From contig NZ_FNYE01000050.1 of NCBI RefSeq assembly GCF_900108945.1, positions 1-50,535 on the forward strand: 50,535 bases of DNA, given 5' to 3'. Source of the stretch: Paraburkholderia diazotrophica. Its GTDB lineage: Bacteria > Pseudomonadota > Gammaproteobacteria > Burkholderiales > Burkholderiaceae. The position numbers and the translations under genes are program-made. Shown piece by piece: positions 8,039-16,280 of the stretch; the stretch's first letter is position 1; the number at the start of each line of letters is the position of its first letter. A model generated the notes under the pieces. The model was not told the origin of the DNA, ran no database searches, and worked only from the letters and a program-made list of their open reading frames with translations.

Positions 8039-9320
8039 GATACGCACTGAATGGCGCAAGGTCTTGCCTGGTGGGACGGCCGGCAACCAGGTCGGCAATC
8101 AGCCTTCCCGTTGTGGCGCCGAGTGTGAGGCCAAGCTGCCCATGACCGAACGCCATACAAACATTGCCCAGCCTGCGAGAGCGGTCGATGATAGGTTTAG
8201 TGTCGGGAAGGAACGGGCGATACCCCACGCCGTACTCGACCCGCGACGTCCGCATTTCCGGCAGCATGCGTTTCGCTTTCTCCAGGATGATGTCCGCACG
8301 TTTGAAATTTGGTTCTGCACCATTGGCAGCGAACTCGATGGTCCCGCCAATCTGCAGACCCCGGGTCATCGGGGTGAAGCAAAAGCCCCCGTCTGCATAG
8401 ATAGTCGAGTGGCGGATTTCCACACCCAGGTCCGACACGACGGCCTGGTAGCCTGCAATTCCTGCGAGCGGCACATCGATGCCAAGCGAGCCGAAGAACC
8501 GGCGTGTGCCAGTACCTGCCGCAACGACAACGTGGTTAGCTGCAACACGTTCGCCATTCGCGAGCGTAACCCCGGTCGCGCGACGATTCGATTCGTCGAT
8601 TTTCGCGGCTTCAGTCTGGATGCGGCGGCCGCCCTGGGCGATGAAACTTTCCGTGAGTGCTGCGATGAAACCCATCGTATCGCTCACTGCGCGCCAGTCA
8701 GGGAAAATCAGCCCGTGAGCGAACTTGCCGGCGAATGCCGGCTCAAGGTCACTGATTTCCTTCGCGTTGAGTCGTTGCGACTTGAAACCAAGCGATTGCC
8801 GCAGTTCCAGATGCGGCTGCTCATGGTCCAGTGCACGAGGGTCGTCGAATACTTCCAGAATGGGACGCTCGCCCATGAGCGTCTTGTCATCGCAGGCGTC
8901 AAGCAGCGGAGCGAAGTCCGAATAGACGTCATGCGTGAGCGTCGCCATGGACCGGGCAATGTCCACGATTTTCGAGTGTCTCGCGCACATGAGAAACCGG
9001 AGGAACCATGGGATGATTCCGGGCAGCGCACTGGGACGAAGCGCGAGCGGCCCCTTCTGGTCCATCAGCCAGCCTGGCACTTTCATGAGAATGCCTGGCT
9101 TGGAGAGCGGAATGATTTCGCTCACGGCCATCTGGCCACAACTCCATTTCGCAGTGCTGTTGCCCGGCGCCTCCGGGTCGATGAGTGTGACGGCGTATCC
9201 GGCCCGCTGAAGATAGAGCGCGCAGCATACGCCTACGATTCCACCGCCTATCACTACGGCCACTTCCTGTGCGGACGGGAGCCCATCAAGCGAAGACGCT
9301 TCGCGAGGAACGGCGTTCAA
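8031..9320 (-). CDS. FAD-dependent D-amino-acid dehydrogenase, DadA-like (probable D-hydroxyproline dehydrogenase)
   Basis: 429 residues. Start is a TTG overlapping the TGA of the epimerase gene (TTGA), with CAGGAG upstream, so translation is probably coupled. A Rossmann FAD site VVIGGGIVG is at about 22-30, followed by a long DAO-type domain; GYRPFLPDTKPIIDRS and GHGQLGLTLGATTG near the end are typical of DadA-like enzymes. In the pathway it would oxidise cis-4-hydroxy-D-proline, made by the adjacent epimerase, to pyrroline-4-hydroxy-2-carboxylate, passing electrons to the respiratory chain. The single-subunit form contrasts with the three-subunit dehydrogenase at 34.7-37.6 kb. Confidence 0.9.
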   Translation of the reverse strand: MNAVPREASSLDGLPSAQEVAVVIGGGIVGVCCALYLQRAGYAVTLIDPEAPGNSTAKWSCGQMAVSEIIPLSKPGILMKVPGWLMDQKGPLALRPSALPGIIPWFLRFLMCARHSKIVDIARSMATLTHDVYSDFAPLLDACDDKTLMGERPILEVFDDPRALDHEQPHLELRQSLGFKSQRLNAKEISDLEPAFAGKFAHGLIFPDWRAVSDTMGFIAALTESFIAQGGRRIQTEAAKIDESNRRATGVTLANGERVAANHVVVAAGTGTRRFFGSLGIDVPLAGIAGYQAVVSDLGVEIRHSTIYADGGFCFTPMTRGLQIGGTIEFAANGAEPNFKRADIILEKAKRMLPEMRTSRVEYGVGYRPFLPDTKPIIDRSRRLGNVCMAFGHGQLGLTLGATTGRLIADLVAGRPTRQDLAPFSAYRF

Positions 9321-10333
9321 TTGACATACTCCTGCAGACTGAAGCCATGAGCGTATGGCTGCGCGTCGTCGACGTAGTGTTCAGCCCGACCCGTCAGCCA
9401 TGCGCGACCTTCGACGCTTGGCAAAACTGCGTCGAGGCCGTTCTTCAGCTTTGTTGTTGATTCGACCCGACCTGTGAAACAGCTGCCAATCAGGCTCTGA
9501 TGTCGGAATGACTGTCCCTCCCGCAGAAGTCCACGCGCATGTCGCTGTGCAACGCGCGCGGATGTGCCAGTGCCACAGGGCGAGCGGTCGATGAGGCTGT
9601 CGCCGGCGATAACTACCGCGCGTGCGTCAGCGTCATCCGATAGAGGTGCACCCGTCCACATGGTGTGTTTGACCATTCGAATGCTCGGGTTGTCCGGATG
9701 GACTACCTCGATGGCTTCATTCACCGCGGCCTGCAGTTGGCGTCCCCACTTCAAAAGTTCATCTGGAGAGAAGTACTCGCATCCGGGAAAGTTCAGTTGC
9801 ACTTCGACAATCGGGTAGAAATTGCCGCCGTAAGCAATATCAATGTTGAGTCTGCCGAAATGCGGATGGTCGATTTCAACGTCCCGATAAAGAAGGAAGC
9901 TCGGCACGTTGGTAAAGCGGACCGTCCTGACCCGACCGCCTTCCATTTCATACGTGGCGGCCAGTTTCCCCGCAGGCACGTCAACGACGACCGTGCCGGG
10001 CAATTTCGGCTGAATGAGCCCGGCTTCGAGTGCAAACGAGATGGAACCAATCGAAGCATGCCCGCACATTGGCAGGCAGCCTGAGGTTTCAATGAATAGC
10101 AGGCTCATGTCCGCGTCTTCGGAAAGCGGCGGATAAAACAGTGTGCCGGACATATGGGAATGGCCGCGCGGTTCGAGCATCAACGCCCGCCGAATCCAGT
10201 CGTGACTTTCGATGAACGCCTTGCGGCGCGCTTCCATGGTCGCACCCGCAAGAGGCGGCGCCCCGTCAACCACCATACGAACTGGCATGCCTTCCGTATG
10301 CCCTTCGATGCTCGCGAAACTGTGTCTGCTCAT
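9317..10333 (-). CDS. 4-hydroxyproline 2-epimerase (proline racemase family, Cys/Cys type)
   Basis: 338 residues, ATG at 10333. Both catalytic cysteines are present: Cys90 in LPMCGHASIG and Cys253 in DRSPCGTGTSA, the pattern of proline racemase and 4-hydroxyproline 2-epimerase. The gene lies between the DapA-like deaminase and the FAD dehydrogenase, the arrangement expected for epimerisation of trans-4-hydroxy-L-proline to cis-4-hydroxy-D-proline at C2. Length matches the family. Epimerase rather than proline racemase is favoured by the operon. Confidence 0.92.
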   Translation of the reverse strand: MSRHSFASIEGHTEGMPVRMVVDGAPPLAGATMEARRKAFIESHDWIRRALMLEPRGHSHMSGTLFYPPLSEDADMSLLFIETSGCLPMCGHASIGSISFALEAGLIQPKLPGTVVVDVPAGKLAATYEMEGGRVRTVRFTNVPSFLLYRDVEIDHPHFGRLNIDIAYGGNFYPIVEVQLNFPGCEYFSPDELLKWGRQLQAAVNEAIEVVHPDNPSIRMVKHTMWTGAPLSDDADARAVVIAGDSLIDRSPCGTGTSARVAQRHARGLLREGQSFRHQSLIGSCFTGRVESTTKLKNGLDAVLPSVEGRAWLTGRAEHYVDDAQPYAHGFSLQEYVN

Positions 10334-10359
10334 TCCAGAATGTCTCGAAAGAAAGGAAT

Positions 10360-10381
10360 GCCGGCGGACTGCTCCGCCGGC
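10360..10381 (-). terminator. Intra-operon GC-rich hairpin between deaminase and epimerase genes
   Basis: A perfect 9-bp stem (GCCGGCGGA / TCCGCCGGC) with a 4-nt loop fills the spacer after the deaminase stop. On the minus strand it is followed by the T-rich ATTCCTTTCTTT. It could be a partial terminator or an RNA-stability element that sets the transporter/deaminase to epimerase ratio. Confidence 0.5.
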
Positions 10382-10388
10382 CTGTTCA

Positions 10389-11267
10389 TCAAGCCTGCGC
10401 GGCTTCGAACACGGCCCGGAATTCGGCCTTTTCTTCGTCGGTCAGCGGTTGCAACGGCATGCGGGCTGCGCCGACCTTGAAGCCGGCGAGCTCGCAGCCG
10501 TACTTGACCTTCTGCACGAACTTGCCTGCTTCCATCGTCGCCATGACCGGGAAGAGCGAACGCATCACATCCTGAGCGCCGCGAATGTCGCCTGCCGTGA
10601 ACTTGTTGTAGAAGTCCACCACCTGCTTCACGAAGCAGTTTGCAGGGCCGCAAATCCAGCTGCTTGCGCCCCAGAGGAAGAAGTCGAGTGCCTGGTCGTC
10701 GGAGCCGCACGACAGCTGATAGTTGTCCTTGTATTTCTCGCCGATTTCAATGGCGCGCAGCAGATTGCCACTGCTTTCCTTGATACCGACGACGCGCGCG
10801 TTGTCCTTAAAGGCGTCGAGCACGCTGAAGCCAACTTCCACATTGGTCCTGACCGGATAGTTATAAAGGACGATGTCGACGTCCGGCACTGCCTTCAGAA
10901 TGGCTTCATAGTGGCCGATGAGTTCCTGTTGCGACGGCAAGGCGTAATACGGCGGAGCGATGAGCACGTTCCTGTAACCCGCGTCGCGAACGAGTTGAAC
11001 CTGTTCGATGACTTCGCGGGTGCACGAACCGTTCGCGCCGCCGATGAGCGTGCCACGGTCACCCACGACTTCGAGAACCGTCTTCAGGATGGCGCGTCGC
11101 TCGTCGTGCGTCAGCGCATAGTATTCGCCCGTCGAGCCCAGGGGCACGAACCCACTGACCCCTGCCTCGAGCTGGAACTCGAGGATGTTGGCAAGCGTGT
11201 CGTGGTCGACGGCACCGGACTGGTTGAACGGCGTAACGAGCGCGGGCAGGATTCCTTTCATCTGCAT
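10389..11267 (-). CDS. DapA-superfamily lyase, probable pyrroline-4-hydroxy-2-carboxylate deaminase
   Basis: 292 residues from the ATG at 11267, with GGAG seven bases upstream (a GTG at 11279 lies on that Shine-Dalgarno and is rejected). The class I aldolase fold is shown by GSTGEYYALT (about 44-53), the conserved Tyr of LYNYP (Tyr135) and the Schiff-base Lys163 in VGIKESSGN. Members include dihydrodipicolinate synthase, N-acetylneuraminate lyase and the deaminase that converts pyrroline-4-hydroxy-2-carboxylate to 2-oxoglutarate semialdehyde with loss of ammonia. The neighbouring epimerase, D-amino-acid dehydrogenase and semialdehyde dehydrogenase favour the last. Confidence 0.88.
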   Translation of the reverse strand: MQMKGILPALVTPFNQSGAVDHDTLANILEFQLEAGVSGFVPLGSTGEYYALTHDERRAILKTVLEVVGDRGTLIGGANGSCTREVIEQVQLVRDAGYRNVLIAPPYYALPSQQELIGHYEAILKAVPDVDIVLYNYPVRTNVEVGFSVLDAFKDNARVVGIKESSGNLLRAIEIGEKYKDNYQLSCGSDDQALDFFLWGASSWICGPANCFVKQVVDFYNKFTAGDIRGAQDVMRSLFPVMATMEAGKFVQKVKYGCELAGFKVGAARMPLQPLTDEEKAEFRAVFEAAQA

Positions 11268-11299
11268 GTGTTTCTCCACTTAACGATGGACTGGGTGGG

Positions 11300-11965
11300 T
11301 TAGTAGGCAAAACGCCTGAGCAATCGCGTTTCAACCACGCCGACCAGACGCGTCAGCGGGAAAGCGACAAGGAAATAAATCATTGCAACGGTCGTCAGAA
11401 ACTCGACGGGGCGCGCGGTACTGTTCGAAATGTTCTGCCCGACAAACATCAGGTCAGCAACACCGACAGACGAAATGAGCGCGCTTTCCTTGAACAGACT
11501 GACGATGTTCGACAGCAGCGGCGGAATGGCTCGCAGCAATGCCTGCGGGAAAATCACGTACAGAATCTTTACCTGAGGCGAAAGGCTCAGCGCGATACAT
11601 GCGTCGTGCTGCTCTGCCGAAATGGACTTCAACGCACCGCGAAAGGTCTCGCTGGTAATGGCCGCCATGTACAGCGTCAGCGAAATCACCACAGAAACGT
11701 ACGGCGGAATCGGAACCCTGAAGACCACGGGGAAGCAGAAGTACACCCAGAACAGCTGGATAAGCAAAGGCGTTCCACGGAAAAACTCCACGTAAAGAGT
11801 TGTCGCCGCCTTCATCCAGCGCGAGGGAGACATACGCAGCAGGCTGAGAACAAACCCTGCGAGGCTGCCAATAACCGCGCAGCTGCTCGTGAACGCGACG
11901 GTCAGCCCCAGTCCCTTCAGCAAGACCAGCCAGTACGGCAGGACGGTGGAAAAGTCGAGATGCAT
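11300..11965 (-). CDS. Polar amino-acid ABC transporter permease (second of pair)
   Basis: 221 residues, inner-membrane protein with about five membrane segments. It belongs to the HisM/GlnP permease family: FRGTPLLIQLFWVYF and the coupling loop EQHDACIALSLSPQVKILYV match the family pattern. The gene starts 10 bp after the preceding permease and 33 bp before the deaminase gene. With its partner, the ATPase and the binding protein it should form a hydroxyproline or proline-type importer. Confidence 0.92.
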   Translation of the reverse strand: MHLDFSTVLPYWLVLLKGLGLTVAFTSSCAVIGSLAGFVLSLLRMSPSRWMKAATTLYVEFFRGTPLLIQLFWVYFCFPVVFRVPIPPYVSVVISLTLYMAAITSETFRGALKSISAEQHDACIALSLSPQVKILYVIFPQALLRAIPPLLSNIVSLFKESALISSVGVADLMFVGQNISNSTARPVEFLTTVAMIYFLVAFPLTRLVGVVETRLLRRFAY

Positions 11966-11975
11966 GGTGTTCCCC

Positions 11976-12644
11976 TCAACGCTGCACAGCGAGGTCCTGA
12001 CGACGCTCGATGACGTGGACGAGTCTTGCGATCGGCAGAGACAGCGCGAAGTAGATGAGTGCGACTACCGTGTAGGTCTCGAGCGGCCGATACGCTTCCG
12101 TCGCAAGGCTCTTGCCGACATACATGAGGTCCGCGACCGCGACGATAGCGACGAGCGCGCTTTGCTGGAGACTCCCGATGCCATTGGTCATGAGGACCGG
12201 CATCGCACTACGAAGCGCTTGCGGCAGTACCACGTAGACCGTGCGTTGCCACGGCTTCAGCCCAAGCGCGACTGACGCGTCAAGGTGCTCCTTGGGCACT
12301 GCCTGTACACCAGCCCGATAGGCTTCGGCGTTGAATGCCGTCAGGTTAAGTCCGAGTGCCAGCACGCCCATCATGATGGGGTCGATAAACACATCGACCA
12401 TCATCGGAATGCAATAGAAGAACCAGACGATTTGAAGCAACGCGGGCGTGCAGCGGAAGAACTCAATGAACAGTTGCGACGGCCAACGGAGAATGACCCA
12501 ACGGCTCATCGCCAGAAGACACAGAAGAAATCCGAGCACGAGGCCCATGATGTTCGATGCAATCGCAAGCTCGATAGTCACTTTGAGACCGGCGAGCAGA
12601 GTACCGACGCTGCCTTGAAGGAAATCGAAGTCGAAGTGATACAT
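11976..12644 (-). CDS. Polar amino-acid ABC transporter permease (first of pair)
   Basis: 222 residues from the ATG at 12644, chosen over an upstream in-frame start because of the GAGG Shine-Dalgarno and because the MYHFDFDFL opening is typical of the family. FFRCTPALLQIVWFFY and KEHLDASVALGLKPWQRTVYV are the permease signatures. It follows the ATPase gene by 8 bp. It likely forms a heterodimer with the permease encoded next. Confidence 0.92.
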   Translation of the reverse strand: MYHFDFDFLQGSVGTLLAGLKVTIELAIASNIMGLVLGFLLCLLAMSRWVILRWPSQLFIEFFRCTPALLQIVWFFYCIPMMVDVFIDPIMMGVLALGLNLTAFNAEAYRAGVQAVPKEHLDASVALGLKPWQRTVYVVLPQALRSAMPVLMTNGIGSLQQSALVAIVAVADLMYVGKSLATEAYRPLETYTVVALIYFALSLPIARLVHVIERRQDLAVQR

Positions 12645-12652
12645 GGCAGACC

Positions 12653-13486
12653 TCAATCGAGATGCAGAACTTTTTCGAGGAATTCGCGAGTGCGGGCTTC
12701 TTTCGGGCACTTGAACATGTCGGCCGGGGCACCCTGTTCGACGATTTTTCCGCCCGCACAAAATACGACGCGAGTAGCGATGTCGCGCGCAAAGTGCATG
12801 TCGTGCGTCACGATAATCATCGCCATCTTCTGCTCGGCGAGTTGAATCATTACGTTCTGTACTTCGACGACCATCTCAGGGTCGAGCGCCGAGGTCACTT
12901 CGTCGAACAACATCAGCTTGGGTTCGAGCATCAGAGCGCGAGCAATTGCAACGCGTTGTTTCTGCCCGCCGGAGAGCTGACTGGGATATGCGTGGAGTTT
13001 GCTTTCGAGACCGAGCCGCGCCAGATACATGCGGGCGCGTTCTGTTGCCTGCGCCCTGGAAAGACCACTGACTTTCACGGGAGCGAGGATGAGGTTGCTC
13101 AAGACCGAGAGATGCGGAAACAGCGTGTAGTGCTGAAACACCATCCCGATCTGCTTTTGCAGTTTGGTGTCGATACGCTTTGAGCGCCCGGCATCTGCGC
13201 CGTAGATGTACGGCTTGCCCTGAAAACCAATCTCGCCGCCCTGAATGCCTTCAAGCCCCATCATCACGCGCAGCAGAGAACTCTTGCCGCTGCCGCTCGG
13301 GCCGATGATGACGAGCCGGTCGTCGGCGCGCATATCCAGGTTCATGCGGTCCATGACCACCAGGTTTTCGCCATAGGACTTGAATACGTCCTTGAATTGC
13401 ACAAATTCGCCGGTCGTGGACGGCGAGAGGTCCGCAACGGCCGACGGAATGTGGTTTTGGGAAACCATGGTTTGAGGTGACAACAT
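12653..13486 (-). CDS. Polar amino-acid ABC transporter ATP-binding protein
   Basis: 277 residues from the ATG at 13486 with GGAGAG five bases upstream. Walker A is GPSGSGKSS, the Q-loop region is GMVFQHYTLFPHLS, the ABC signature is LSGGQKQR, and Walker B is LMLFDEVTSALD, closest to the GlnQ/HisP group. It is the first gene of the transporter-catabolic operon, and its promoter lies at about 13.65-13.68 kb. Confidence 0.94.
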   Translation of the reverse strand: MLSPQTMVSQNHIPSAVADLSPSTTGEFVQFKDVFKSYGENLVVMDRMNLDMRADDRLVIIGPSGSGKSSLLRVMMGLEGIQGGEIGFQGKPYIYGADAGRSKRIDTKLQKQIGMVFQHYTLFPHLSVLSNLILAPVKVSGLSRAQATERARMYLARLGLESKLHAYPSQLSGGQKQRVAIARALMLEPKLMLFDEVTSALDPEMVVEVQNVMIQLAEQKMAMIIVTHDMHFARDIATRVVFCAGGKIVEQGAPADMFKCPKEARTREFLEKVLHLD

Positions 13487-13608
13487 GAAGTCTCTCCAGC
13501 GGAACGCGCCGATGGGCGCGTGATTGTGAATCGAATCCGACGTTTTCCTGATGTGCTGACACGATGCGCAGAAGCCATCTGCATCGGCTTCAGCCTTACC
13601 TCCTATGC

Positions 13609-13682
13609 GGCACACATTATTGTGCCCTTTGTTGTGTGCAGCGATGTATGCAATACTAGGAGGACGAGTTTGGGACTGTCAA
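13609..13682 (-). promoter_or_regulatory. Promoter and operator of the ABC/catabolic operon
   Basis: On the minus strand TTGACA (13682-13677) is followed after 18 bp by TAGTAT (13658-13653). Immediately downstream, over the expected start point, is TGCATACA and then TGCACACA, two direct half-sites 12 bp apart (13631-13652), then a perfect dyad GGCACA-N6-TGTGCC (13609-13626). The same core module recurs before the binding-protein gene. The TGTATGCA-type half-site suits a GntR-family repressor. Confidence 0.7.
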
Positions 13683-13773
13683 CGACCGTTGGCTGAATCC
13701 AGGGAAATCACTGAGCGCTTGAGTCGCCAGTTGGAAAAGAGGCGAACCCATTCCGTGATGGCTGAAATGAAAG

Positions 13774-13803
13774 ACGGCAGGGAGCTGGATAGCTCTCTGC
13801 CGT
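13774..13803 (-). terminator. Stem-loop between binding-protein gene and ABC operon
   Basis: A 13-bp stem (ACGGCAGAGAGCT with AGCTCCCTGCCGT, one wobble) with a 4-nt loop lies 109 bp after the binding-protein stop codon, followed on the minus strand by CTTTCATTTC. It probably ends the monocistronic binding-protein transcript before the next promoter. The remaining bases of the 13487-13911 spacer show no gene. Confidence 0.55.
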
Positions 13804-13911
13804 GCAAGCATCGAGGCTCCGAACTTGTGGCAAATCGCCGAACCGGGCAAGCACCATGGTCGGCATGCTCTCTGCAAGCCCATTGCGGGCTCGCGGCAAT
13901 GCGCAGCGAAA

Positions 13912-14742
13912 CTACTTGTTCGACGCCAGCATCGACTGGACGGAGACCTTGATGAGCCGATTGACGGCACCCGAACTGACTTGCTGGCTCAAATACCTGT
14001 TGAGAACGGCAATATCGGCGGGCGGAGTGTCCTTGCGGACGCCAAACGCGACTTCCTGTTGTGCCAGCGGCGGCGTCGGTTGAATGGCGGCGGCCCAGTC
14101 CGGATGCGCTTCAGTCAAAAGCATATTGGTGATATTCGCGTCGGCCAGAAGGTCCGCGCGTTTCGACATCAGCGCAAGACGCGTTTCGTCGTTGCCCGGC
14201 AGTCGCATGATTTGAGCTTGCTTGAAGACGGCCGAGATCGCCTTGTCCTGCGCGGTCCCCGACATGACCGCGACATTCACGCCCGGCTTGTCGATTTCCG
14301 CAATCGTGTGGGCCCCCTTGGGAATCTTTGGGTTGTTCTTGTTGTAGACGAAAGATACGTTGTAATCCGTCGCGGGCGCTGAAAAAGAGATTGCTTTCTC
14401 GCGCTCAGGCGTATCGTTCAGCGCCATCGACAGATCCCATTTGTCCGACTGTAGACCGGCGACGATGTTGTCCCACGTCGTATCGACGAACTCGACCTTT
14501 ACCTTCAGTACGTTCTGCCCGAAGTTTCGGCACAGCTCCGAAAAGAAGCCGCTGTATTCCCCGGTCTTGGGGTCGCGCATGACATACGGGGGCGCCACTG
14601 CCGCTCCACATCGCAAAACACCCGCTTTCTTCACGCTTTCCCAGCCGGTGTCGTCGGCGCGGGATGGCGCGCTCGCGATAACGCAGCTGGCTGCGACCAG
14701 ACACACAAGAGCTTGATGAGTGAAACGAGACAGCCGAACCAT
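13912..14742 (-). CDS. Periplasmic amino-acid-binding protein (ABC solute-binding family 3)
   Basis: 276 residues from the ATG at 14742 with GAGGTC upstream. A signal peptide (residues 1-29, ALVCLVAASCVIASAPSRA) precedes the mature protein. GVLRCGAAVAPPYVMRD, TGEYSGFFSEL and LQSDKWDLSMALNDTPER are typical of the family that binds polar amino acids. It has its own promoter with an operator like that of the ABC operon, allowing higher expression than the membrane parts. Likely ligand is a hydroxyproline, inferred from the locus. Confidence 0.92.
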   Translation of the reverse strand: MVRLSRFTHQALVCLVAASCVIASAPSRADDTGWESVKKAGVLRCGAAVAPPYVMRDPKTGEYSGFFSELCRNFGQNVLKVKVEFVDTTWDNIVAGLQSDKWDLSMALNDTPEREKAISFSAPATDYNVSFVYNKNNPKIPKGAHTIAEIDKPGVNVAVMSGTAQDKAISAVFKQAQIMRLPGNDETRLALMSKRADLLADANITNMLLTEAHPDWAAAIQPTPPLAQQEVAFGVRKDTPPADIAVLNRYLSQQVSSGAVNRLIKVSVQSMLASNK

Positions 14743-14789
14743 AAGTGACCTCGCAAATAAGAATAATTCCGCAGACACACATCTACACC

Positions 14790-14859
14790 ACACATAACTG
14801 TGCATCTAGTTGTGTGCAGCGTTGTATGCATAGTAGGAAGCCAATATTTGGACTGTCAA
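14790..14859 (-). promoter_or_regulatory. Promoter and operator of the binding-protein gene
   Basis: On the minus strand TTGACA (14859-14854) and TACTAT (14835-14830) are 18 bp apart. They are followed by the half-sites TGCATACA and TGCACACA at 14809-14830, identical to the 13.63-kb operator at 21 of 22 positions. A further CACACA-N4-TGTGCA dyad lies just downstream. The identity extends through the -35 region (GTTGACAGTCC), so the whole module appears duplicated. Confidence 0.72.
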
Positions 14860-15215
14860 CCAGGCGATTGCCCTACCCCCTCGGGCAAGGACTGAATCGT
14901 CAACGTATGGAGTCAAGACCGACGCTCGTATCAAGTGATAAGCGGCCGCGTTAATCGCCGCCGAAGCCTGGCCGCGTAACCGCAAGGTGATGTGCCCGCA
15001 TTGGGTGATACGAATCTACGGGTAATGGAACGGATGCCGATGTGCGTTTTCGAATCAACGCTTATCGATGACGGCCGTTGCGAAACCCACGCGACGGCCG
15101 GCGGCGACCCTATGTTGACTGTGCCCGTTTGCTAGCCTGTGCGCAGAACACGTAGCACGGAATGCGATAGCGGCATGTGCTATCTGGCTATGAAACGCAT
15201 GCAGGCATAGCGGAT
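14860..15215. other. Spacer between hydroxyproline locus and LysR gene; nothing seen
   Basis: About 355 bp with stop codons in all frames and no recognisable gene, repeat or hairpin. It lies downstream of the LysR gene and upstream of the binding-protein promoter. Confidence 0.5.
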
Positions 15216-16160
15216 TCAGCCTTCTTGCGAGTGATCATCGACCAACGAACCTTGGGATGTTTCCTCCAGATCCGCAACGATCCAGTTCAGACAGCTCTGC
15301 GCAAGTTCGTCCAGCTGTCGCCCGGCTAGTGTCATCACTTGAAGCCGGCGCTGCGTCAACAAAGGATTGTCAAAAGGGATCGCAGTGAGGCCGTCGATGC
15401 CCAGTCGCTTAGCGACCGACACGTACCCCGACGGCATGATCGCCTGGGGAACCGCCTGAGCGAAACGATAGAGTGCAGCGACATAGCGGCTGGTCATCAT
15501 GGGCACGATCTCGATGCCCTCGACATTGCACGCGATATCAAACAACTGCCGGTTGGTCGTGCCCTTGTCCTGCAGCACGACGGGATACGCAGTGATATCC
15601 CTGAGCGACACCTGTGGCCTGGTCGCGAGCGGATGATCGACATGCATCAACGCCATGACTGGCGCTTTCTGCGTGAACTGCACGACGACACCCGGCTCGG
15701 GCTTGAAGCTGAATGCAAGTGAGATCGACGCTTGCCCCGACAGCAATAGTTGGCTCGCCCGTTCGGACGACACCACCTCCAGTTCAATGGCGATATCCGG
15801 ATGCTCGCCGCAAAAGGTACTGAGCGATACGGGCAGAAAGTCGAACGCAAATCCTTCGGTGCACGCAATCGTGATAGTCCGCGCGCGCCTACGCTCCTCC
15901 CCCTGGATCTCATCAAAGACCGCCTGCGCGTCGGATAACGTGCGTTGCGCGTGACGCAGCAGCAACCGGCCCGCGTGCGACAGCACCATCCCGCGCGCGT
16001 GACGCTCGAAGAGCGGCACGCCGATATCGCCTTCCAGCTTTGCGATATGGCGGCTTAACGCCGAGACGGTGAGGCCGAGTTTTTCCGTTGCAGACGACAG
16101 CGAGCCGGCCTGTGCGACGACCGAAAAATAGTAGAGAGAGGGCTCGAGCAGTTTGCGCAT
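15216..16160 (-). CDS. LysR-family transcriptional regulator
   Basis: 314 residues from the ATG at 16160; the longer frame to 16385 would run into the divergent gene. Residues about 5-65 form the winged helix-turn-helix (YYFSVVAQAGSLSSATEKLG, then SALSRHIAKLEGDIGVPLFER). Residues about 90-295 form the periplasmic-binding-like effector domain. It is divergent from the M20 peptidase-like gene across a 120-bp spacer, the classical LysR arrangement, and probably activates that cassette and the porin further on. The effector is unknown. Confidence 0.92.
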   Translation of the reverse strand: MRKLLEPSLYYFSVVAQAGSLSSATEKLGLTVSALSRHIAKLEGDIGVPLFERHARGMVLSHAGRLLLRHAQRTLSDAQAVFDEIQGEERRRARTITIACTEGFAFDFLPVSLSTFCGEHPDIAIELEVVSSERASQLLLSGQASISLAFSFKPEPGVVVQFTQKAPVMALMHVDHPLATRPQVSLRDITAYPVVLQDKGTTNRQLFDIACNVEGIEIVPMMTSRYVAALYRFAQAVPQAIMPSGYVSVAKRLGIDGLTAIPFDNPLLTQRRLQVMTLAGRQLDELAQSCLNWIVADLEETSQGSLVDDHSQEG

Positions 16161-16205
16161 CTTGAACCAGGAGACGAGCGACGTTTGATCTTTATGCAAA
16201 TGTAC

Positions 16206-16225
16206 CTTGTTTGATTGCGAATACC
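16206..16225 (+). promoter_or_regulatory. Motif shared with the porin upstream region
   Basis: CTTGTTTGATTGCGAATAC lies in the LysR/M20 divergent spacer, 56 bp before the M20 start. The same CTTG-N3-GATTGCGAATAC string occurs upstream of the porin gene at 21513-21531. It is a candidate LysR binding site or shared promoter element. Confidence 0.5.
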
Positions 16226-16280
16226 AAAACCCTTCAAGCCCGGTACGCTGGACACAATCGATCGAACAAACGCAACCGAT

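Noticed and set aside
7926..9350. 474-codon plus-strand open frame
   Set aside because: Antisense to the FAD dehydrogenase, which has clear FAD-binding motifs; the plus frame has none and runs through the 13-bp repeat.
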